Assembly: GCA_029531795.1 (NCBI GenBank)
Contig: JAPEIS010000007.1
Coordinates: forward strand, 558,001 to 622,000
Length of the DNA stretch: 64,000 nt
Origin: Sclerotinia nivalis
Lineage: Eukaryota > Ascomycota > Leotiomycetes > Helotiales > Sclerotiniaceae
Reading direction: 5' to 3'
Shown: piece by piece, positions 58,730-64,000 of the stretch
Layout of the letters: each line of letters opens with the position of its first letter
Position numbering within the stretch: the first letter of the stretch is position 1
Made by a program: the position numbers and the translations under genes
Notes under the pieces: generated by a model
What the model saw: only the letters and a program-made list of their open reading frames with translations
Told to the model about the DNA's origin: nothing
Database searches by the model: none

Positions 58730-59500
58730 CCATCTCATAGGGATAGAACATTTCCTTTCCATCATCTTGGAAGTTTTACCCCATTAGTTCGAAAATCTTG
58801 AAGTCCCAAATGACCTCCATATCGTTGAGGATCACACATCAAAAGCTTCAGCTCATCCAAGTAAGAATTTAGCATCAAAATCATCACAGATCATTATATC
58901 CTTGCTCCATCTGGAGAAATCCACTTGGAGAACCTCAAAACATTTATAATCTGACAGCTTTATGGCCTCACTTACCAGATTGGAAAGTTCGTATACACTA
59001 GTGAATTCCAGTTTGTGGAGATCTGTACTTTGACAATCTCACTACATTACTCAGTTGATCATTCAGCCAGTATACAAAGCTTACACTTTTGATAAACTGT
59101 GAAGATTTTTAAGGGACTCAAAGAGATATTGATAGTGGATTAAAGCCTCATTTCATCAAAGAACCATTCTGCTAGGAAGCAGGACAACCAGACACCAGGA
59201 ACCAAAATTTTATGATCTTCATGCAAGAAGATCATTCTAAGAAAGTCTAAACCTCAGAACTCTCAAAATCATCCAAAACATTATCATCCCTCTATGATAA
59301 CCATCAGTCGCTTATTCACACACTTATTCTCAAATGAGATTCCATCATCTCAAGTGTGTATTGAGGAGAGTGAATCTATATTCTGATCATATTTAGTACT
59401 CCAACTTGCTTTCAATTCCATCAATCTTTGCACCATTAAACACAACATATTCCAAGGTAGAGATCATTGTATTCTTATCAAAACCATTCACATCTGATCC
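58730..59500 (-). pseudogene. Decayed leucine-rich-repeat/F-box-like gene
   Basis: On the minus strand several frames read as leucine-rich-repeat-like protein but are interrupted. Near 59490-59400 the frame gives MISTLEYVVFNGAKIDGIES and a stop. Near 59150-59090 comes YQYLFESLKNLHSLSKV and a stop. From about 59023 to 58862 an uninterrupted frame of some 54 codons includes LHKLEFTSVYELSNLV and FEVLQVDFSRW. Then a frameshift leads into YLDELKLLMCDPQRYGGHLG and a stop near 58763. Fungal F-box proteins often have such LRR-like tails. No F-box itself was found, so the label is inferred. No simple intron set repairs it. Confidence 0.4.
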
Positions 59501-60079
59501 CATATATTATACTAGTCTCCGAATATACCTAGGTGTCCACGAGCATCCATATCCACACACTAAAACTAGGTTCTTGAGTTAAGGCTGTTCTTCCGGACAG
59601 ATGAAGTCTGGATGAACTCTCAAGAACAACATCGTCATATCTCTGGCTCCATGATTTACCTTATTAGAAACTTATCTCTCATCGACGCCGAGACTTCATA
59701 ACACATGATCAAAAATATTAGCTCAATTCAGATTTTCAATCTTCCCACAATCCCAAAATAATATCAACCCAAGATTTGGAAATTCACACAACCTTTTTAT
59801 TTACCTTGACCAAAGACCTGGATTTTTTCCATCAATTCAATAACGCTACGGTCCAAAACATAGCTTTGATATTCTCTACCCTCAGAATTATCACGCGCCT
59901 TCTCGAGTATCATCGATCTAAGCCGCGCTCCTGAACGCTTTTGCCTATCTCTTGCGAGCTCATCGCTTTGATCAGTCGCACTGCTTCAAATTGCTTCTCT
60001 GCTATTCGACGCACAATAACCACTCTTTACACTCGTTTGAGCTCCATCAAGCCGATATATTCTGCTCTTGAATATCAAA

Positions 60080-61975
60080 ATGCAACATCCACTCGCCTTG
60101 CTGGCGATTGCTATCGTCTTTCTGTGTTCCTCACTGTGCATGGCAGATGAGTCAAGTTCGAGTACCAGCTTAGATGTCCTAACCCTTACCTCGTTCACTA
60201 CCGTTCAACCAAAACCCATCATTATAACATCCTCGGAGGTATGTTTCCCGCGCTGGCAAGAACAGTGCATTCTCAGCTAACGAGTGTTCTAGTATGTGAC
60301 TCCAAGTACTAAGGCTCAAGGAGAATTTACCGTGACTGGGGCATTGGTCATAATTTATACAGATTACCAACCAAATGAGTCTCCAGTAAGAGAAACTTCG
60401 ACGGAATTCCGCACTTTCACGTATCCCGGGCCAATCGAGACAACGTTCCCAACGGTGTCAACAAGTACCATGAGCTTATCTATCCCACAAACCGCCGCAA
60501 CTTCAAGTACTGGAAACAGAGGAACAGAACCATTGACATCGCATCCCTCATCAAAGACCACTACAAGCAAATCTGATGTTATGCCTGTCTCTTCCACAGT
60601 ATCATCCTCGATCATAACATCTAGCACATCGCCATCAACATCAACATCAACACCATCCAACAGGGAAGATCATAAGTCAACACCAACTGTGGTCATAATA
60701 GTTCCTGTCATCGTTGGTGCGATTCTCGTTCTCGCAGCGACCGGCTTGCTTATATGGTGGTTACGTAGAAGGAACTTAAAGAAGAGAAATAATGATGCAC
60801 CAGCCTCTGTTGCATCACCGGGAGGAAACATGCATGATGAGCAGACTTCATGCATAAACACAGGGAATAGGGTATCCTTCCAGAGGAGTAATTTACTAAA
60901 GGACCGCGCAAGTGTCCTCGATACGTTTGGCTTGATGAGCAAAAAGTTATGGCCGTCTTGGCCTTTCGGTGAAAAGACGGCCTTGGGCACTGATTCTATC
61001 AAACAAGCCATTATGGGAGCTGCAGTACCAGTTGCATTAACACCATCACGACCGGTAAGATCTTATGAGCAAGAACTGCAGTATGTCACCAGCCCTCGAC
61101 CAGCTGAGCTTCCCGGTGATTCCACGTTACCTCGTGATAAAGCTTCGACGGCTCACCAATCAAAATCTTCGAATGGAACATCTATCGCTCCTTCAATTCC
61201 GTCGAAGTTTCCAGACAGAGAACTCAAATTGAGCGGAAAAGAAACCACTAGGCATGTTTATGCTGAGCCGGAATCTCTACAAGTAAAAAAGAGCCTTGAT
61301 GAGTCAACACAGCCACATTGGTCAAACTATGACGGCCATCTCTCAAATCAAAGTTCTGAGCTTCATGGAGCGGTTCTATCCCCTTCTACGCCGACCACAG
61401 CATGGCCTTACGGCAGTAACCGGCAACAGTTCGCACCCTCGGTTCCCCAAACTCGAAATAAATTGGTTACAACACCAACCAAGACATGGGTCGAGCCTCC
61501 GTCAAGCTTTTCCACGCCGACTAACTCTACTTCACCCAACACAAACTCCAGCGGTACACAAGCCACGCCAAATAATTGGATTGAACCTATATCCGACGCT
61601 GCCACTGGAAATAGAAATCGCTCATACAATGCCATCCCTCCTTCCCCAGCAGAAGCCGATGTCCTACGTACCGTTGCAGAACGCGACAACGCCCTGGCAA
61701 TGCTAGAAGGAAGAGGAAAAGCATACGTAACGACCAGCATTTCCGATATCTATGGCGAAGATAAAGAACATCGGTTTCGCGAAGAGACTCTGAAAAAAGC
61801 CGCAAAAAGAAGTTTAGCAAGACGAGAAGAAATTCGTGCTAGGTTTCCATTCGCAAGTGCACCCGTACCAGGCACCGTTACTGACGATACCCACGATGTT
61901 TCCTTTACATCAATCGAGGACGGATCACCGATCCAGCGGGTTGATAAGAATAATGGACATGGGGGATGGATGTGA
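60080..61975 (+). CDS. Single-pass membrane protein with Ser/Thr-rich ectodomain, sensor-like
   Basis: Exons 60080-60238 and 60293-61975 give 613 residues. Residues 1-22 (MQHPLALLAIAIVFLCSSLC) form a signal peptide. The ectodomain to about residue 193 is Ser/Thr-rich and probably O-mannosylated. A transmembrane helix VVIIVPVIVGAILVLAATGL is followed by the stop-transfer WWLRRRNLKKR. The cytosolic part of about 390 residues is mostly disordered, but a charged, probably helical region near the end (EADVLRTVAERDNALAMLEG, then EETLKKAAKRSLARREE) looks ordered. This layout resembles Mid2/Wsc-type wall sensors, but there is no WSC domain or Cys pattern. The intron joins SSE to YVTPSTK. The start is ATG 60080; a TTG at 60068 was ignored. 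Confidence 0.75.
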
Positions 61976-63130
61976 AGCAGTTACGGGCGTAATGATAACG
62001 AAGCCATAACTACATGATCGGAGGAGCATTTGCGGCGTTTGCGGATACCATACAGAACCACTTCTCATAAGACTTTTCCTAGCTTCCTACTTTCCTTTTT
62101 GTGTTTCTTTTGTTGATCACCACAACGCTTAGAAATTGATTAGAAATTAAAGAGTGATTGGCCATGGATGAATGGATAAATTGATGGAGTCGTGGAGGAA
62201 TGATATGGGATGATGGAGCTCTTTACAATGAAGTGAAGCAAGCTCATAATAGCAGAAGAAATCTCCTCTCTCTTTCTTCTGAGAACTGCAGATATCTGAT
62301 GATAATTGAAAGAAAACAAATTTCCTTAGTGTTGATATAGAATCAATAGAACTGATAACAAAAAATATTACAAAATGAATTCAATTGAATTTGGTGAAAA
62401 CCAGAGATTGAAGAGATGAGGTCGGAGGACAAATTTCAAGAGTTCCGACAGTTGCCGAGGATTATCCAGTTAATCCTTTGACTATCTTCAACAGCTCTAT
62501 CTCCAAGTGGTATATATCTCACTGCCTGACACGACCTCAATCAAAGGGTGTTATTTGATATCATAGCCCCTTTTATCGCTTGAAGCTATAATGAATCTCC
62601 GTGGTCTTGCGATTAGTATTGGAAGTGGTAGTAATGGTGTAAGCTCTCTATCAACTTTTCTGCCTCTATGATATGGATGATGGTGGATTTGTACATCACA
62701 AACTCATGATGGAGCCCACACTCATAGCTCATGGGCCTGGGGACCTCCAAAGTTGTTGGACATTCAGAGCTTTTGGACTTGAGTATCTCAAGCTTCTTTC
62801 CATAGATACGCACATGCTCCATAATCATGCAAAACCCTCACATGCACATGATATCGTATCAAGGCATCGTATATTACTTGACTAATAGCTCAATACAGGG
62901 TCACAGTATATCTCGAATCCTTTCTGACCCTAATAAGGGCAAGTAAGTAAACTAAACCTCAATCCCCAAACAATCTTTTAACAATTGCCAGCTTGGCCGT
63001 TGCTCTCCTCCCCAGAGATCAACAAACCCTGCCCATAATCTGCACCACGATTCTCAAACAAACTCCCCGATCCCTTCTACAAACATGTCACATACACTAT
63101 AACTCTCAGATCTGCGAAAAACCTTCAAAG
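61976..63130. other. Intergenic, no supported gene
   Basis: Short chance ORFs near 62613-62885 on both strands. The last 150 bases are the C-rich leader of the next gene. Confidence 0.5.
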
Positions 63131-63451
63131 ATGTTCGCAATCCCGCCTCTTTCGAGTCCCTCCCCGTGGGCCTCTCTATCTTCACCATCAGCACCAATAG
63201 CACGGCGCCATGCACAGACACGGTCTTTCAAGTCTATTGCGAAGCCCTCTACGCCAATACCCAAACCTATATACGTCTATGAAAAATCTTCAATGCCAAA
63301 CGCTCAGGGAAAAAATCAGTGGCAGCTGATAGGTAGTTTTGTTTCATCTAAAAGAGCAGCGATATTCCTGGGTTTAAGTCCCGCCGAGCTTCAGAATTAT
63401 GGCACCTCAGGAGCAGTATATAAAGAACATTACAAGTTTTCTTACAAATAG
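63131..63451 (+). CDS. Small protein with NUMOD1-like domain after a presequence-like N terminus
   Basis: Single-exon frame of 106 residues from ATG 63131 (the frame opens further upstream only at TTG 62993). Residues 1-50 are rich in Ser, Pro and Arg without acidic residues (SAPIARRHAQTRSFKSIA), as in mitochondrial targeting sequences. Residues 51-106 follow the NUMOD1 pattern: PIYVYEKS, a gap, QLIGSFVSSKRAAIFLGLSP, then a short linker, SGAVYKEHYKFSYK. NUMOD1 is a small DNA-binding helical module usually seen at the end of homing endonucleases in mitochondrial and phage introns. Here there is no nuclease domain. I infer an imported mitochondrial protein. Codon use does not look mitochondrial. 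Domain recognition is by eye. Confidence 0.6.
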   Translation: MFAIPPLSSPSPWASLSSPSAPIARRHAQTRSFKSIAKPSTPIPKPIYVYEKSSMPNAQGKNQWQLIGSFVSSKRAAIFLGLSPAELQNYGTSGAVYKEHYKFSYK

Positions 63452-64000
63452 TCACTGGCTATTTTCTCTCAATTCAAATCCCCGTCAGAATTCTGTTTGA
63501 TTATCACGTTGATGAACTTCTTGGATTAAAGGCAAGCAAAATGGAACTATCATCTTCATCGGGACGACGGCGGCTGTTTATAGATGATGCAAAGTCACGG
63601 AATCGAGAGTAATGGCTAGGTTGGTCGGCGGCAGGTATACGAGGAAAGGCGATGCGTATGATGCATTAGATTGCAAAATTAAGGATTGAGAACCAGCTTG
63701 GGTGGCTCTTAAGGTTAGAAGAGTGCGATTTCCAATGTGGTACGTTATTTCACCATATTGTTAGTACATCGCTGTAAGATCTGTAGTAAGTCGAACACTC
63801 GGCAGGAATGATTGAGTTTTCACTCATGAGTATACATACTACCTGCTGTGGATAACACAATGCTGATTTTTTAGTGTATGTATGTAGGAAAAACAAACTT
63901 ATGATTGAGTGGGCAAGAGCTAGTACTAAGTTATTATTTAAAAATACGATTCAGTGTAAAGTCTGCAGTAATGCTGGAACATTAAAACTATATCAAAAAA
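63452..64000. other. Right-edge sequence, no supported gene
   Basis: No ORF or RNA gene recognised to the end of the window. Confidence 0.5.

Overview
The window looks like nuclear DNA of a filamentous ascomycete (Pezizomycotina). I infer a leotiomycete of the Botrytis/Sclerotinia type from overall gene style, but I could not test this by search. The evidence is intron-bearing genes with mostly 50-100 nt GT-AG introns (some with CTAAC- or CTGAC-like branch sites), a moderately AT-rich base composition, long intergenic gaps, and fungal families such as Lys9, Scap/SrcB, Tsc10, PTH11-like receptors and an Nta1-type amidase. No tRNA, rRNA, CRISPR array or intact transposon was recognised. Several long ORFs begin at TTG or GTG in a naive reading; I moved these to the first sensible ATG and rebuilt exon structures by phase and family alignment.

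Layout. 0-0.8 kb: NC2-alpha (Bur6/DRAP1). 0.8-9.1 kb: gene-poor, with short low-confidence ORFs, minisatellites and one decayed coding stretch. 9.1-10.3 kb: four-exon N-terminal amidase (NTA1). 10.3-15.6 kb: gene-poor. 15.6-18.9 kb: a derlin and saccharopine reductase (LYS9), divergently transcribed. 21.7-25.3 kb: PP5-type phosphatase (PPT1), seven exons, divergent from the ESS2/DGCR14 splicing factor. 25.8-29.8 kb: COQ8/ADCK kinase-like gene, then a GH16 glucanase-like gene. 30.9-39.8 kb: an island of unrecognised genes, including a proline/glutamine-rich composite-repeat protein, a broken relative with a shared leader, a further remnant, and three small cysteine-rich genes, one carrying two in-frame stops. 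39.9-45.7 kb: 3-ketosphinganine reductase (TSC10) and SCAP, same strand. 50.1-56.9 kb: PTH11-like seven-helix protein, secreted lactonase-like propeller, flavin-containing monooxygenase. 58.7-59.5 kb: decayed LRR/F-box-like gene. 60.1-62.0 kb: single-pass Ser/Thr-rich membrane protein. 63.1-63.5 kb: small protein with a NUMOD1-like domain after a presequence-like N terminus.

How the parts fit. The conserved genes are ordinary housekeeping functions: transcription repression, lysine and ubiquinone synthesis, ERAD, sphingolipid and sterol control, Hsp90-linked dephosphorylation and splicing. They are not an operon or an obvious biosynthetic cluster. The most unusual part is the 30.9-39.8 kb island between GH16 and TSC10. 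There, repeat-rich and cysteine-rich genes appear to have duplicated, shared leaders and partly decayed through C-to-T-type nonsense changes. The second notable item is the nuclear NUMOD1-like gene near the right edge.
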